A DNA stretch of 64,000 nt from Diadophis punctatus similis (GCA_023053685.1 JALIGW010000005.1:31863480-31927479), one strand, 5' to 3'. Counted from the stretch's first letter, positions 23,033 to 34,392 are shown. Numbers and translations: made by a program. The notes: generated from the letters alone by a model not told the origin.

Positions 23033-23566
23033 AACAACTTGCCTCCAGAAGTTGTAAATGCTCCAACACTGGAAGTTTTAAAGAAGAGATTGGATAACCA
23101 TTTGTCTGAAATGGTATAGGGTAGTGATGGCGAACCTTTTTTGGTTCGCGTGCCAAAAGGGGGAGGGAATGTGGGGGATCACATGTGTGCGTGCCCACAC
23201 TCATAATTCCATGCACCCTCGCACATGCACGCATGACCCCCCTACTCCCAGCATGCAATGGCACGCCCATTTTTCGCTCTCCCCAGGCTCCAGAGCCTTT
23301 CTAGGAGCCTGGGGAGGGCGAAAACGGCCTTCCCCACCCCCTCTGGAGGCTGGAAACAGCCTGTTTCCCGACTCCCAGTGGGCCCAGAAGGCCCGAAAAT
23401 CAGCCGGCTGGTGCACACATGCACGCCGGACCTGAGCTCGCGTGCCCACCGATATGGCTCCGCGTGCCACTTGTGGCACCCGTGCCATAGGTTCGCCATC
23501 ACGGGTATAGGGTTTTCTGCCTAAGCAGAGGGTTGGACTAGAAGACCTCCAAGGTCCCTTCCAACT
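23033..23566 (+). mobile_element. CR1 LINE 3' end, split by a hAT
   Basis: The CR1 3' end runs 23033-23121 (CTCCAACACTGGAAG, GGATAACCATTTGTCTG) and continues after the hAT at 23505 (GGTTGGACTAGAAGACC, AAGGTCCCTTCCAACT). Removing the 383-bp hAT and one duplication copy restores a continuous CR1 tail that matches the antisense copy at 9195-9331. It has no coding capacity and ends in a CCATT/CTATT array. Confidence 0.92.
23122..23504 (-). mobile_element. Non-autonomous hAT element nested in CR1
   Basis: Same family as 14210-14590 in inverse orientation: the left end is TAGTGATGGCGAACC and the right end is GGTTCGCCATCACGG. GTATAGGG flanks it at 23114-23121 and 23505-23512, and that sequence belongs to the interrupted CR1. 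The interior shares the GTGGCACCCGTGCCAT block with the other copy. No transposase is encoded. Confidence 0.94.
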
Positions 23567-23639
23567 ATTCCATTCCATTCCATTCCATTCCATTCCATTC
23601 CATTCCATTCCATTCTATTCTATTCTATTCTATTCTATC
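23567..23639. repeat. (CCATT)n to (CTATT)n microsatellite at CR1 3' end
   Basis: Pentamers begin as CCATT and switch cleanly to CTATT about two-thirds through. The array starts directly at the end of the CR1 sequence. Confidence 0.96.
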
Positions 23640-23997
23640 TAGTGATTGCATAGATATTTACAGGCTGTGTATGATAGCCCTACTATATATTGTATATTTG
23701 CTGCAACAGAAGTCCCAAAAGACATCGATACTAGTTAAACTCATCATCATAAATTATTTGGTTTATGCTATGACAGCCACTAAGACAAACTGGGGGAAGG
23801 GGGGAAATTAATGAAAATTATATCTAATGGACAGTAATTACTGGCAACTAGGAAACCATAGGTGGATAAACAACTGAGGCATATTGGTCTGAAGCAAAGC
23901 TCAGATTGTGCTGAATTTCTTAAGATCAAACTGATATTTTAAAATATATTGCATATAATTAGCAAATGAATATCAAATAAAGCTTATGTCCTTTCAT
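23640..23997. other. No feature seen
   Basis: AT-rich; nothing recognised. Confidence 0.35.
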
Positions 23998-24005
23998 CTT
24001 ATAGT

Positions 24006-24363
24006 CAGGATTGGGTTCCAACTTACCTCGCTGCCGGTTCGCTTCCTCATGCACCACATGGCTGCGCTTCATGGGCATGCGTGCGCTGTGCAAGCGCAGT
24101 GCAAAATACCCCCAAAAAATTACCCCCCCCAAAAATGCCAAAAACAAAATGGTGATGCATGTGCAGTACCAGAAACTCGGCTTCTGTGCATGTGCAGAAG
24201 AAATCTAAAAAAAATTAATCAGAAAAAAATAATTCAAAAAAAAAGATAGTGGCGCCCACGGACCGGCACCGACCGATCCGGTTCAGTGATGTCATCGTGA
24301 CATCACCAGCGGGTTGCTACCGGTTCGGGCGAACCAGTATGAACCGGGAGGAACCCACCCCTG
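24006..24363. mobile_element. hAT element, CAGNGGTGGG group (358 bp)
   Basis: Left end CAGGATTGGGTTCC and right end GGAACCCACCCCTG, flanked by CTTATAGT (23998-24005) and ATTATAGT (24364-24371), a 7/8 match. The interior has GCATGCGTGCGC-type sequence, A-rich runs, and an ACCGGTTCGGGCGAACC palindrome near the right end. Non-coding. Confidence 0.88.
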
Positions 24364-24371
24364 ATTATAGT

Positions 24372-25345
24372 AGATATTTGACTTCCTGCTTTGTTTTACA
24401 GTTTCTTTTAATTTCTACTCAACTTCTACTCAAATATCATTTGTCCACTTTGACAAGTAAAGGCATAAAGAAATTTGGAAAATTGCCTCAGCACATACTA
24501 ATCCTTTTGTCAACCTATCTGTGATTTATAAAAGAAAATGTTTGTAGTACTTGAGAATAATCAAAATATTAGTCCAATGCCAAGGACAAGAATATTTTAG
24601 ATTGTACCCTTTGAAAATTACTGTGTTCCTAATCAAATTCTCTTCACCAAACTGTTCAATTTCTATTTGTTTAAACCACAAAAATGTTTTTACTCTCTTA
24701 TATCCCATTCTTAAGCACAGCTATGGATAACATTAGAATAACAAAAAGAGCATGGCAAGATATTGCCCCAAACTTTGCCCCTTTTGTAACACAACCGGAC
24801 TCCCCTTGCTGTCCCTCAGATGCCACTGTCAAATATGGAATATATCTTGAACAGCCACCTAAAATTGTACATCATAGATGTTGAATTCAGGACATCACTC
24901 CACTTTGCTGTATAATTACATATATGCCTGACATTGCATTATTAATATGATAGGCTTAGAGATGTTGACTTGTCTCAAATCATAAATATCATATCAAGAT
25001 AAGAATCTGTGAACTCAATATTTTGCACCTATGTATCAAAATATTTCATTCAATGAATTCTGTTGTCACTATTATTATACTGACTGAGCCTGAGTATTAC
25101 ATTATCACAATATAGACATAAACATTCACATCTGCACCCACCTGTCTACAGTATTTTTTTCTAACTTCTTGTTTTCTGAATGTAGTTTACTTTCATTACT
25201 ATCATAAAAGAGGAAAATGGTGTAGTTTCTTCTCTGTCCAAACATGCTGACATCAAGCTAATTTATAAGGCAGTACAAGTAAATAAAAAGGCAACATTGC
25301 CAATTCTGCAATATTTTAAAACCCTGCAAGACTGAGTGACTTTGG
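24372..25345. other. No feature seen
   Basis: AT-rich unique-looking sequence. Confidence 0.4.
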
Positions 25346-25353
25346 GTTTGGGG

Positions 25354-25878
25354 CAGTGGTGGGTTCCTACCGGTGCGGTCCACTCTATAGCACCGGTAGC
25401 GGCCCGCTGGTGACGTCACAGTACCGGTGCGGTAGGTTGCCAGTGCCTGGGCGCCGTCATTTTTTAAAAAAAAAATTTAATTTTTTTTAAAAAAAATTCT
25501 TCTGTGCATGCCCAGAGGCCGAGCTTCCGGCACTGCACATGCGCTGCCTTCCTACCCCACAGTGAGTCCAATCAGGGGAGGATGGCTGAGGGAGCGTGTG
25601 AGACGCTGAAAGAATGGGCGGCAGGAGCTATCTCCATTCCCCTCCCTTCAGCAGTCCGAGAAGCCACGAACGCGCGGTGATGATCCTAGGCATTTTCGCA
25701 CATTTGAGGCTTCTCGAACTGCTGAGGGGAGGGTGAATGGGCGGCAGGACCTATCTCAGTTCCCCTCCCTTCAGCAGTCTGAGAAGCCACGCCCACCCAG
25801 TCACATAGCCAGCAAGCCACGCCCACAAAATAAGCCATGCCCACAGAGTGGTAGTAAAAAAATTAGGAATCCGCCACT
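25354..25878 (+). mobile_element. hAT element, CAGTGGTGGG long subfamily (525 bp)
   Basis: Begins CAGTGGTGGGTTCCTACC and ends TCCGCCACTG, with perfect GTTTGGGG duplications at 25346-25353 and 25879-25886. The subfamily interior includes CACCGGTAGC, GCATGCCCAGAGGCCGAGC and three CTCCCTTCAGCAGT-type blocks in both orientations that form a hairpin. Relatives are at 37637-38189 (inverted) and 53274-53867. Confidence 0.94.
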
Positions 25879-25886
25879 GGTTTGGG

Positions 25887-26250
25887 GGCCTACTAGTTCT
25901 AAGACTACACCATATTTGGTGTTGGTTGGGGTGGCACTGTACCAGACAGATCTGGTATACAGTCTGGGGAACTTCCTAGACTCTGACTTCTGCTGAAAGA
26001 GTAGGTGGCAGTCAAAGCTAGGAGAGCCTTTACACAATGTTATGTTGTGCATCAGTTCTGCAATATATGGATTTCCTGACTGAAATCCCACTGACAGTGA
26101 CCATGGAGATGAAAATGAGTGATAAGGACATAAGGAGATGAAAATGAGTGATAAGGACAAGTACAATTTGTTCTGGGAGCATCTGAAAGTCTGATCTTAC
26201 ACCATAAAAATGCCAATAGAAAGCTTCTTAGCCTTGGAAAATGGGCAGCC
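25887..26250. other. No gene; 29-bp tandem duplication
   Basis: The phrase GGAGATGAAAATGAGTGATA occurs twice at a 29-base period (26105 and 26134). Otherwise nothing is recognised. Confidence 0.5.
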
Positions 26251-26364
26251 ATACCTGTCCTACTGTCCTATTGTCCTCTTTTATCGTTACTTTTTACTTA
26301 TGTTTATACAAACTACTACTATCCTATACATGTTTGACAAATAAATAAATAAAATAAATAAATT
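26251..26364 (+). mobile_element. L3/CR1-like LINE 3' end stub with (AAAT)n tail
   Basis: TTTACTTATGTTTATACAAA and ACATGTTTGACAAATAAATA are the sense-strand equivalent of the 3' end seen inverted at 41816-41890. Only the last 90 or so bases of the LINE are present, followed by AAAT units. Confidence 0.8.
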
Positions 26365-28614
26365 TTCCTTCCAAATAAAAGGAACCAGGGAGGCTTGGTA
26401 ACTATAGGTTGGAATGAAATCTGAGGGAAAAAATTGTATGCCTAGAACAGTTTCTCCAATCTGTGTCCAATTATCTTTAACAACAGATGATTATCTTATA
26501 CCCAAAGATCATTCTTGAGGCAGGTAAGATGGTAGAGAAACTTGAAGAGGCTAAGCTAGAGTTGTAGCCAATATCCATCTCAAGGGACAGGATTTTCCAA
26601 AACCCTTAAGTTAAAGAAAATACCTCATTTCAGACAAACCAAAAATATTCTCTTGAACCCACTCAAGAGACACTGATTCAATGGCAAATAATTTTTGCCA
26701 TAAGGAAGTGGGATTTGTTGCATGGGAACCCGTTAGCTTCAAAAATTCTCAAATCATTGACCCAGTGATAAAATCAGATCAAACATAACCTGCTTCCTCC
26801 AGGGTTCTCATTAGCTGCAGATCAACCACCTTCATAACAAATGTGCCCAGAAAGGGAATGTTGGAGACTGGATTATCATTATTGAGAATTGTTGGGTCTC
26901 TTGAGGAAGAGTCTCTCTCACCCACTGCAGGCAGCAGAAATTAGGACACACGTGAGATAGAAACTTTCTATACGGTGAGCTGTATGTGCCATTTGTCTAT
27001 GCCTTCAGCTGTGCCGGTGGCCTCAATTTTCTTGACGGCTATTATTTGTTTATTTTATGAAAGAGATGGACACACCAACTTTCTCCTTAACTCTGGATCA
27101 ACATTTCGTTGCCCAAGGATTGTATTATCAGGTTTCTTACTTATCTTTTTGTTTTGCTAAAAAACAGGTTTATTAACTAAGCCCACAACCATCAGCAGAA
27201 GCCAGGGACATAAACAATGTCTTTTGGTTAATATTGTATACCCCCACAAGTTAGTTTATCATTATTTCTTTATTATTTTGACAATACGTTCCCCCCAAAA
27301 AATTACATATTGCTTTTCTTTTAATGCAAAACCAGTAAGAACCAATACTGGTCTTTTGCAATTTTCCCCTCTCCAATCTTGCTAGACTTACAAAGATGTA
27401 GAAATGAAAAGGCTGCAGCTGTTCTCCGTGATATCTGGAGAATATCACATAAAACATTTCCCTGTTAACATGCATGCGCTTATAAGTGATGGTGGAGATG
27501 AAATATTTGCATTCTAGCATCTGTTTCCAAAAAACCCAGTGATTGCCTACTGTTTCATGTTGTGTCATGCTACAGTAGGGAAGTGAAGGAAGGAATGTTT
27601 GCACAAGTTTCTACTGTAAACTATTGAATTCAAAAAATATTTTAGTTAGTTCAACTTTTTTTCCTCGACATGGGAGATGAAATATGAAGTGCATTGATGC
27701 ACAGTGGATAAAATTTATTTGTGAAAAGTTTCATTTTTTCTATATAATGTTCCTGAATATAAGGATCACTGAATTTAAGAATGAGCTGTCACTACCAAAC
27801 TACTTTTAGATTAAAGGAATATTTGAATAAGTAGTATTCTAATAATCTTAAATGTATTAATTACATGCCATGGGATTTGATTTCAGGGTGCTATTCAACC
27901 ATCTAAATATGGCACAACTCTTCATAATTTTTACTCTTTTCTAGTCTAATTGCTGATGGGTTTTATTTATACTTGAAGAATAGTGGCTTGGCTGTTGTCC
28001 TGAGAAGCAGCAGAGATTATTATATTTAGAAATGTGCTAAGTAACAACAGCTATTTTGCAGAAAAAAGAATCACACATCTTAAAAGAGTACAATGGCAGC
28101 CTATGCCTTTCATTCTTTGATTCTAATTAATACCTTCATTGTTAAAGTGGAAGATATTGCATAAACCATTGCAGATATAAATGAAATAAGTACGCACGTC
28201 GCATGCGTTCAATTCTGCTCTGTCCCCCTTGGTTACCTCAATGCCCAGTATCCATTTTCTCTTATCTTATAAAATGGCACATTCCATTTTTTGTCTCTTT
28301 ACAAAGTAATTTAAAAATAACATTGTTTGTGTCACACTGCCATGTATTACAGTGTTCATCAATAAAAGACAGTAAGTAATGCAAAATCAATTTTGTTTAT
28401 CTCTTGGTTCTTCAACAATAGCAGCTCAATAGCAAGGAATTAGTTTATTCAAGATATACATATTAATTCTAAGGAAATTAGAGGACTTTGTGATGCTACA
28501 CTTATACGGCTCCTGGTGCTTCTGTTTCTTTGAATGATCCCAACAGCCAACAAAATCGAAGAAAATCAGCTAAAATGAGAATAAGAACATTCATTTGGTT
28601 AAATTCAGTTGACA
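26365..28614. other. No feature seen
   Basis: More than 2 kb of unique-looking AT-rich sequence without a recognised gene or repeat. The longest frame (27251-27604, minus, 117 codons) shows no domain. Confidence 0.4.
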
Positions 28615-28617
28615 GGA

Positions 28618-28730
28618 CAGTGGCACCTACCAACCTTTTTTTATTTTAGAAAGCTAAGCAGGTCACATCTGGTTGTCACTTGGAAAGGAACTTGCCAGAA
28701 AATCTTGTAGTTATAGCTAGATAATAAAGT
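28618..28730 (+). mobile_element. 5S rRNA-derived SINE, diverged copy
   Basis: AGAAAGCTAAGCAGGTCAC followed by CTGGTTGTCACTTGGAAAG and CTTGTAGTTATAGC tracks the 3' half of 5S rRNA (box A to C region and the end). The 5' half is largely lost. It is a SINE or retropseudogene, not a 5S gene. Confidence 0.65.
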
Positions 28731-28734
28731 AAAC

Positions 28735-30001
28735 AAGGGGGAAAAAGAAGTAAAGAAAGTATCCTGTAAGAAAGCAATAGGAAAACTTTTCCATGCTACT
28801 GCCAAGGAAAGTAAATATGCATGAAGTAACCTGGAATGAAACTTGATTTGAAGAAGAGTTACATACTTACACCTGAAAATTGATAGATTTCAGACTCAAG
28901 AATACAAGGAAAATAGTCATGATTGGGATCTGTTAACAGCTCTTACTCTCCCCTGGATATACTAGGATACCAAAGAAGGATGTCTAGGATTCTTTGGTAT
29001 CTCTGTTGGATGATATCTACCTGGAGCCATTATTTTTTGTTTTCATTAACTCATCTTCTAACGCTTAGATAGTTCCTGTCTCCTGCCAGATATATAATCC
29101 TTGCATCAACTTAGGACACATACTCCTGAACATGTCTTTGTGGTTGTGCTTTGCAAATAACTTAAAGTGGGTGGTAAACAAGCATTGCTTCTTCTAACAT
29201 TCTTGGCTGTCTACAAGCATGGCCCACATTGGAGGAGGAAGGGAGAAACCTTGCTTGAACCTTTGTGGGTGGATGAGCTAATTTAATGGATTAGATTCAG
29301 CCCCTGGGCTAGAAATGCTCCATCCCTGTTATATAATAGGGCTGCCGAAAGCCTTCAAAATGTTTTTGAATGTTTTGCACAGCCTGTTATATAACATTAG
29401 ATAAAAGACAACCCAACTTTGCATTGCATTGTGCATTGTGATTTCCATTGTTTTCAAAATTAACAGGCGAACAACAAAAATTAATATGGTGTACTTTCAT
29501 GGTCGCAAGGACATTGAAATTATAAAACTGGCAGGATTGACTTATTTGTAAATTTTTTATGTGATTTCCCAAACAATATCTTAAAGTGGTATATATTCCA
29601 GTTTAAAAACAAGAATAAAACAATAAAAAATATAATGCATACAGTATATTAAAAATAAACTAGACACCAAAAATAACATTATCTTTTAAACAAAATCTGT
29701 TTCTATTATTCATACAAAATAAATGGTTGAAAACAAGGTTCTTCAATAGGTGCCTAAATTATGGAATGATAGATGTTGTTCAAATAGTTCAGGGACTTTT
29801 ACAGAGATAAGATATATATACACCATCAATTATACAATAGCCTGAGAACCTTCCTGCTCTTTCTATATTTGAATAAATATTCTATCATGTGTAAAGCCTC
29901 ATTCAAAAAAAATGTTGCAAAATCTGGACCTCAAAAACATTTAGTTTTCTCTTTGTTTAGTAAGTTAAATGGCAAAATTGTTAAAACATTAGTGATTTGA
30001 A
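28735..30001. other. No feature seen
   Basis: AT-rich unique-looking sequence. Confidence 0.4.
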
Positions 30002-30003
30002 TA

Positions 30004-30355
30004 CAGTAATCCCTCGTTTTTCGCTGGGGTTACATTCCAAAAAGAACCCATGATAGGCGAAATCCGTGAAGTAGTAACTTCAGCTTTGCGCATGCGCAGA
30101 GGGCAAAAGAACGCAGATGCCGACATCCAGGTGGGCAGGGGAAGCGGGTGGGGGAAGCCCCACGCCGCGAACGCCACCAGGTTGTTGAGCTGTGCGAACC
30201 GGGAGGATTTCACCCCTGGCCTCACGTGTATTTCACTGCTCTTGGCAAGCTGTTTTACCAATCAGCCAATCAGAATGCAGAACACAATGCACGATGCAAA
30301 TCCGTGAAGCAGCGAGACCATGAAAGGTGAACCGTGATATAGCGAGGGATTACTG
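30004..30355. mobile_element. Tigger-like (Tc1/mariner) MITE (352 bp)
   Basis: CAGTAATCCCTCG at the left and CGAGGGATTACTG at the right are inverted repeats, each bounded by TA (30002-30003 and 30356-30357). The terminal repeat matches the Tigger-type ends known in other vertebrates. The GC-rich middle contains a perfect TGCGCATGCGCA and a segment (GAACCGGGAGGATTTCACCCCTG, split across 30196-30219) like the right end of the CAGNGGTGGG hATs, suggesting captured hAT sequence. Non-coding. Confidence 0.9.
30087..30098. promoter_or_regulatory. Perfect NRF1-type palindrome inside Tigger-like MITE
   Basis: TGCGCATGCGCA fits the established NRF1 consensus YGCGCAYGCGCR at every position. It is followed by GAGGGCAAAAGAA, as in the hAT copies. 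Binding is not shown. Confidence 0.5.
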
Positions 30356-30424
30356 TACACACATACATTTTGGTTAAGATATGTGAGTATGTATGCATGT
30401 ACGTGTGTGTGTGTTTCGCATATT

Positions 30425-30712
30425 GACTTCTCACCTTTATGGATGCTATGTGTCTTCCTCAATCTTGGGTCCTTTAACAGAGGTCTGGGAGTTTGAGGGT
30501 TCTGTGCAGTATTTTAGATGTCCCTAGCACTGCACTCTTCTGGACAGAGAGCTCTCGTGTTATTTCTGGCATTTGTTAGAGCAACTTCTCCAGTTTTAGT
30601 ATCACAGCCCTGATTGCGCCTACCATCATTGGGGACCACTTTGGTCTTTACCTTCCAATCCTTTCCAGTTCTTCCTTTCAGATCGTGGTACTTTTCCAGC
30701 TTCTTGTCTATG
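30425..30712 (-). mobile_element. R4/Dong-like LINE, C-terminal fragment
   Basis: On the minus strand the remnant reads KLEKYHDLKGRTGKDWKVK, then KVVP, then VGAIRAVILKLEKLL, then LSVQKSAVLGTSKILHRT with frame breaks. The last block also occurs in the copy at 2096-2425. A TG/TA-rich microsatellite abuts the 3' end at 30360-30415. The order and conservation support a non-LTR retrotransposon C-terminal domain; the R4 label is inferred from recalled similarity. Confidence 0.65.
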
Positions 30713-30890
30713 GAGATTCTCAGTCATCCAGGTCGTGATTGTCCCAAAGGGACTTTTTCAGGAGAGAACGGGACTTTCTTGTTTTTTCTTTGAAGACGCT
30801 TCTCATCCAAGAAGCTTCTACAGCTCTGACTCGATGGTGGGGAATGGAAGGGTTTATATTCCTTGCAGGCAGCTTGTCATTTGCATCCTT
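30713..30890. repeat. Dispersed repeat, Penelope-like tail suspected
   Basis: GGAGATTCTCAGTCATCCAG, TTGTCCCAAAGGGAC and GACGCTTCTCATCCAAGAAG form a block I have seen in fish and squamate repeats near Penelope-like elements. No coding region is present, so the class is uncertain. The first part is shared with 9112-9195. Confidence 0.5.
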
Positions 30891-30903
30891 AGAAAGTCTA
30901 GAG

Positions 30904-31071
30904 CAGCGGTTCTCAACCTGGGGGTTGCTTTGTGCATGCGCAGAAGGTAAAAGAACCCAAAGGCGGTGGTGGGGCGGGGTTTGCAGCGGCGGGCGCAGTG
31001 GCAGGATGGGTCACAGCGGGGGCATGGGGGCGGGGCACGGGGCACGGCATTAGGAAGGTTGAGAACCACTG
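30904..31071. mobile_element. SPIN-like hAT MITE (168 bp)
   Basis: CAGCGGTTCTCAACCT and AGGTTGAGAACCACTG are terminal inverted repeats, flanked by perfect GTCTAGAG at 30896-30903 and 31072-31079. The termini resemble the SPIN and related hAT families spread horizontally among tetrapods. The interior is GC-rich with a near-consensus TGTGCATGCGCA at 30931-30942. Too short to code for transposase. Confidence 0.93.
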
Positions 31072-31079
31072 GTCTAGAG

Positions 31080-31173
31080 AGTATATATGTATGTATTGTA
31101 TATGTATATAGGTGTATGTATAAGTATGTGTATATGTGCGTGTATGTATATGTGTATTTATATGTATGTATGT
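31080..31173. repeat. (TATG)n-like degenerate microsatellite
   Basis: Alternating TATG, TATA and TGTG units directly after the hAT duplication. Confidence 0.9.
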
Positions 31174-31174
31174 G

Positions 31175-32820
31175 ATTTTCTATTTCTGAATGTAAGCAAT
31201 AAGATCAAAAAGGAGGAAAGACAACCAAATGAAATTCATCTTCTATTTCTAGAAAATTCAAATTTCCAGATAGTTGTTTAGGATGCTGAGCACCCTTTGG
31301 TGATGGTAGTGAGAATTATCATGCCCTGTTTAATTTGATGCTGCACCTGGATTTTGTATGAATATGGAAGCGGAGTTCGTATTTTCAACTGAATCCAATT
31401 GTAGATGCAAGGAAATATCAGTTTTAAAAAATGCAGTTACAAACATTAAATTTTAATATTGGTATGAATTGCAACTTTCAAGTTTCTTCCTGTCATAAGT
31501 CTGTTCTATTCACTATGGCTTGTATTCCTAACAAGCTCTGACCTCCTTCTAACTGAATAAGTCTGCATTCTTTCTAACACCCTTAGTGGGCAAAACAAAT
31601 AAAAATGTTGACTTTGAAAAGTTGTTTATTAATTGCTTTGTAATTTTATAGGATAATTCTTATATAGATAGATCAAGTCCTCATCATGTTGAGCTCCATT
31701 CCTAGTAATGTCATTAGTACATTCAGGTACGTTTTTTGGCAGCAATACTAATATGTGTGACATTTTCAATTTCTTAATGTAGCTTATAGTTTTCATATTT
31801 CCAGGAAGTCTATTATTCAAGTATTTATCAGATCTTACACTGATGAAGTTCCCTGCCAAAAAAGGTCACCCAGGCACTGTGACCTGCTGAGACTATAGAA
31901 ATACATCTCTAATCTCCCTTTAAGTTTTTCACACCATTCTAATTACATTGGAAATACAATCTTTTATTGATCATAGCAGGCTACATTGGCAGAAAGTCAA
32001 ATTATTGCCTGCTCTTAACGCTAATTTGTATAAATATTATGAAGTTCCCATGAAAAGAGATAATTGTAAATTAAATTTGAATGTGTAGAATATTCATATA
32101 GATCTTTAGAGACAATATGGTCTTCTAGTCGTTTTATTTTCACTAACAAAACTAATGGAATGAAAACATAAACCCTTGACATGCAGCAATTCAGAAATAC
32201 ATTGTAGATTTACTACTTTTAACTGAGGTCTATGGTAATTAGAGCTAGCTTATTTTGTTAACAAGATGTTTTATTCTACGTCAGCAAGCAAGATATTCCC
32301 TATTTTAAAAAGGGACCTTAAAAATGAATCAAATTCTGTACTAGATAGTGCCCTGAGATAAGGCAATGTTTTGAAATAATTTTTAAGGCAAGTCTGCCGT
32401 TCTCTGAGGAGTAAGAGAACATTAGTTCTGCAAACAGAAGGGAAGACCATGAATTTCCCAGAAGAGAGCAGGTCCCCATTTAGCATTCTAAGAATCTAAA
32501 CAATATCTCAGCATTTCTTATTTATTTTAGTGGGTTATTTCAAGTTGCTGAACAAATATCTTTCCACTCTACCACTACATTCACATCTAGCTTACCAGGT
32601 GTCTATAGGGCAGAAATGGATATGTGACTCCCAATTCTTTTTCAGTCCCACAAATGTACAACTGAAATTCAATGATACATTTTCCAGGTTTCCCTAAGCC
32701 TAACCCTAGAAACTTTTCAACATCTACATCAGGGAATGGCCCTCTGTTATTTATTGTCCCCAAAACCTGCACTGAGTAATTTAAATAAGTGATTTGAACT
32801 CATTTCAAGGTGTAGAAGGT
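31175..32820. other. No feature seen
   Basis: AT-rich unique-looking sequence; no gene or named repeat. Confidence 0.4.
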
Positions 32821-32905
32821 GATAAAGGCAAAGTGACCAGATTTTTTTTTCTTCAAGCGGGACACCATTGACGGGGGTGGGTTTCTCCATTTGAGTTTTG
32901 CCCTC

Positions 32906-32917
32906 TGCGCATGCGCA
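32906..32917. promoter_or_regulatory. Perfect NRF1-type palindrome inside hAT
   Basis: TGCGCATGCGCA lies at the centre of a 32-base perfect palindrome with TTTTGCCCTC / GAGGGCAAAA arms. Confidence 0.5.
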
Positions 32918-33063
32918 GAGGGCAAAAGAAGGCAAATGTGGGCGTCCAGATGGGGGGAGAGGCCGCAATGGCTTGGGCTGGCTGGCAGGCAAGATCCTTA
33001 CAACCGTCAGGTGACGCTCTCGGTGCGCTGTTTTAATTCTTAAAACTCTTAATACTGGGGAAA

Positions 33064-33863
33064 GTCCCAGGTAGGACGCGCGCCCCGTCCTGCCCGCCAG
33101 TCCTGCCCTGCCCGCCCAACCCCCAGCAAGAGACGCACGTCCTACCTGGACTTTCCCCAGTAGCTCCAGTCACGTTCCTTGCTAAGCGCCCAGAGCAGAG
33201 CAGCCCCTTCCAAAAGATAACGTCTCGCGATCTTTTGGAAGGGGCTGCTCTGCTCTGGGCGCTTAGCAAGGAACGCGACTGGAACTACTGGGAAAAGTCC
33301 CAGGTAGGACGCGCGCCCCGTCCTGCCCGCCAGTCCTGCCCTGCCCGCCCAACCCCCAGCAAGAGACGTGCGTCCTACCTGGACTTTCCCCAGTAGCTCC
33401 AGTCGCGTTCCTTGCTAAGCGCCCAGAGCAGAGCAGCCCCTTCCAAAAGATAACGTCTCGCGATCTTTTGGAAGGGGCTGCTCTGCTCTGGGCGCTTAGC
33501 AAGGAACGCGACTGGAACTACTGGGAAAAGTCCCAGGTAGGACGCGCGCCCCGTCCTGCCCGCCAGTCCTGCCCTGCCCACCCAACCCCCAGCAAGAGAC
33601 GCGCGTCCTACCTGGACTTTCCCCAGTAGCTCCAGTCGCGTTCCTTGCTAAGCGCCCAGAGCAGAGCAGCCCCTTCCAAAAGATAACGTCTCGCGATCTT
33701 TTGGAAGGGGCTGCTCTGCTCTGGGCGCTTAGCAAGGAACGCGACTGGAACTACTGGGAAAAGTCCCAGGTAGGACGCACGCCCCGTCCCGCCCGCCAGT
33801 CCTGCCCCGCCCGCCCAACCCCCAGCAAGAGACGCGCGTCCTACCTGGACTTTCCCCAGTAGC
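33064..33863. repeat. 233-bp tandem array of hairpin units, 3.4 copies
   Basis: GTCCCAGGTAGGACGC starts at 33064, 33297, 33530 and 33763, exactly 233 bases apart. Every full unit contains a long hairpin: GCGTTCCTTGCTAAGCGCCC... on one side and its complement GGGCGCTTAGCAAGGAACGC on the other, with arms near 50 bases and a loop around TAACGTCTCGCGA. CAGGTAGGACGCGCG and CGCGCGTCCTACCTG form a second, outer inverted pair. Units differ at only a few positions, so the expansion or homogenisation is recent. Confidence 0.95.
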
Positions 33864-34103
33864 TTAAGGTGACCAGATGTCCCGATTTTGAGAGGGCCTG
33901 CTGCTGCTGCTGCTGCCCCTGCGGCTGGGCCCAACCTGGCCGTCCTCGAGTGCCTGCAGGCCGATTTTTTGAAAGAATGCCCTAGTCGGGCATTGTTTTA
34001 AAAAATCGGGACTTTTTAAGAGGGCGGGCGGGACGCGGGACAAATGATTAAAAAGCGGGTCTGTCCCGCCAAAATCGGGACGTCTGGTCACCTTAGATAA
34101 AGG

Positions 34104-34392
34104 GTAAATTTAGCATCTGTAAATCTTAAACAATGATTTGTTCATTTAATACCCTAAACAGCTGCCCGATTCTGATCACTCAGGATGTTAACAGCTATGT
34201 TTCTTCTAACTGTGAGGCAAGATAAAAAGTTCATCTCTCAGGCTCTAAAATTTTACCCAATTCTGATCTTCATAGAACAGCTTGGGTAGAGGTACTCACC
34301 TGGAATCAAGCAAAGCTAGATCAATTGCTAGTCTTTCTCTTTTGAAAGAAAGGGAGGACACAAATACAGTACACTAACAATAAAAATATATA
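34104..34392. other. No feature seen
   Basis: AT-rich; nothing recognised. Confidence 0.3.

Larger units (their letters stand above)
32829..34095. mobile_element. hAT element with internal 233-bp palindromic array (1,267 bp)
   Basis: Left end CAAAGTGACCAGAT and right end GTCTGGTCACCTTA are inverted repeats, flanked by perfect GATAAAGG at 32821-32828 and 34096-34103. The left part carries a perfect palindrome (32896-32927) centred on TGCGCATGCGCA. From 33064 to 33863 there are 3.4 nearly identical 233-bp units. After them a second left-type terminus (TAAGGTGACCAGATGTC) begins at 33865, and the last 231 bases look like a complete short element. The open frames over the units (about 79 codons each, repeated) are artefacts. 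The single-unit relative is 44189-44969. Confidence 0.92.

Noticed and set aside
23201..23608. 135-codon minus-strand frame starting with MEWNG repeats
   Set aside because: It reads through the CCATT array and the hAT nested in CR1.
26975..27160. Frame with LLNSGSTF, slightly like a retroviral-type aspartic protease motif
   Set aside because: The catalytic Asp would be Asn, the frame is only 61 codons, and no other retroelement domain is nearby.
33064..33863. Regular repeats considered as a CRISPR-like array
   Set aside because: Units are contiguous 233-bp repeats without spacers, inside a eukaryotic hAT transposon.
33033..33934. Repeated open frames of 68-108 codons with identical peptides
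   Set aside because: They are translations of the 233-bp tandem unit inside a hAT element, without any domain.
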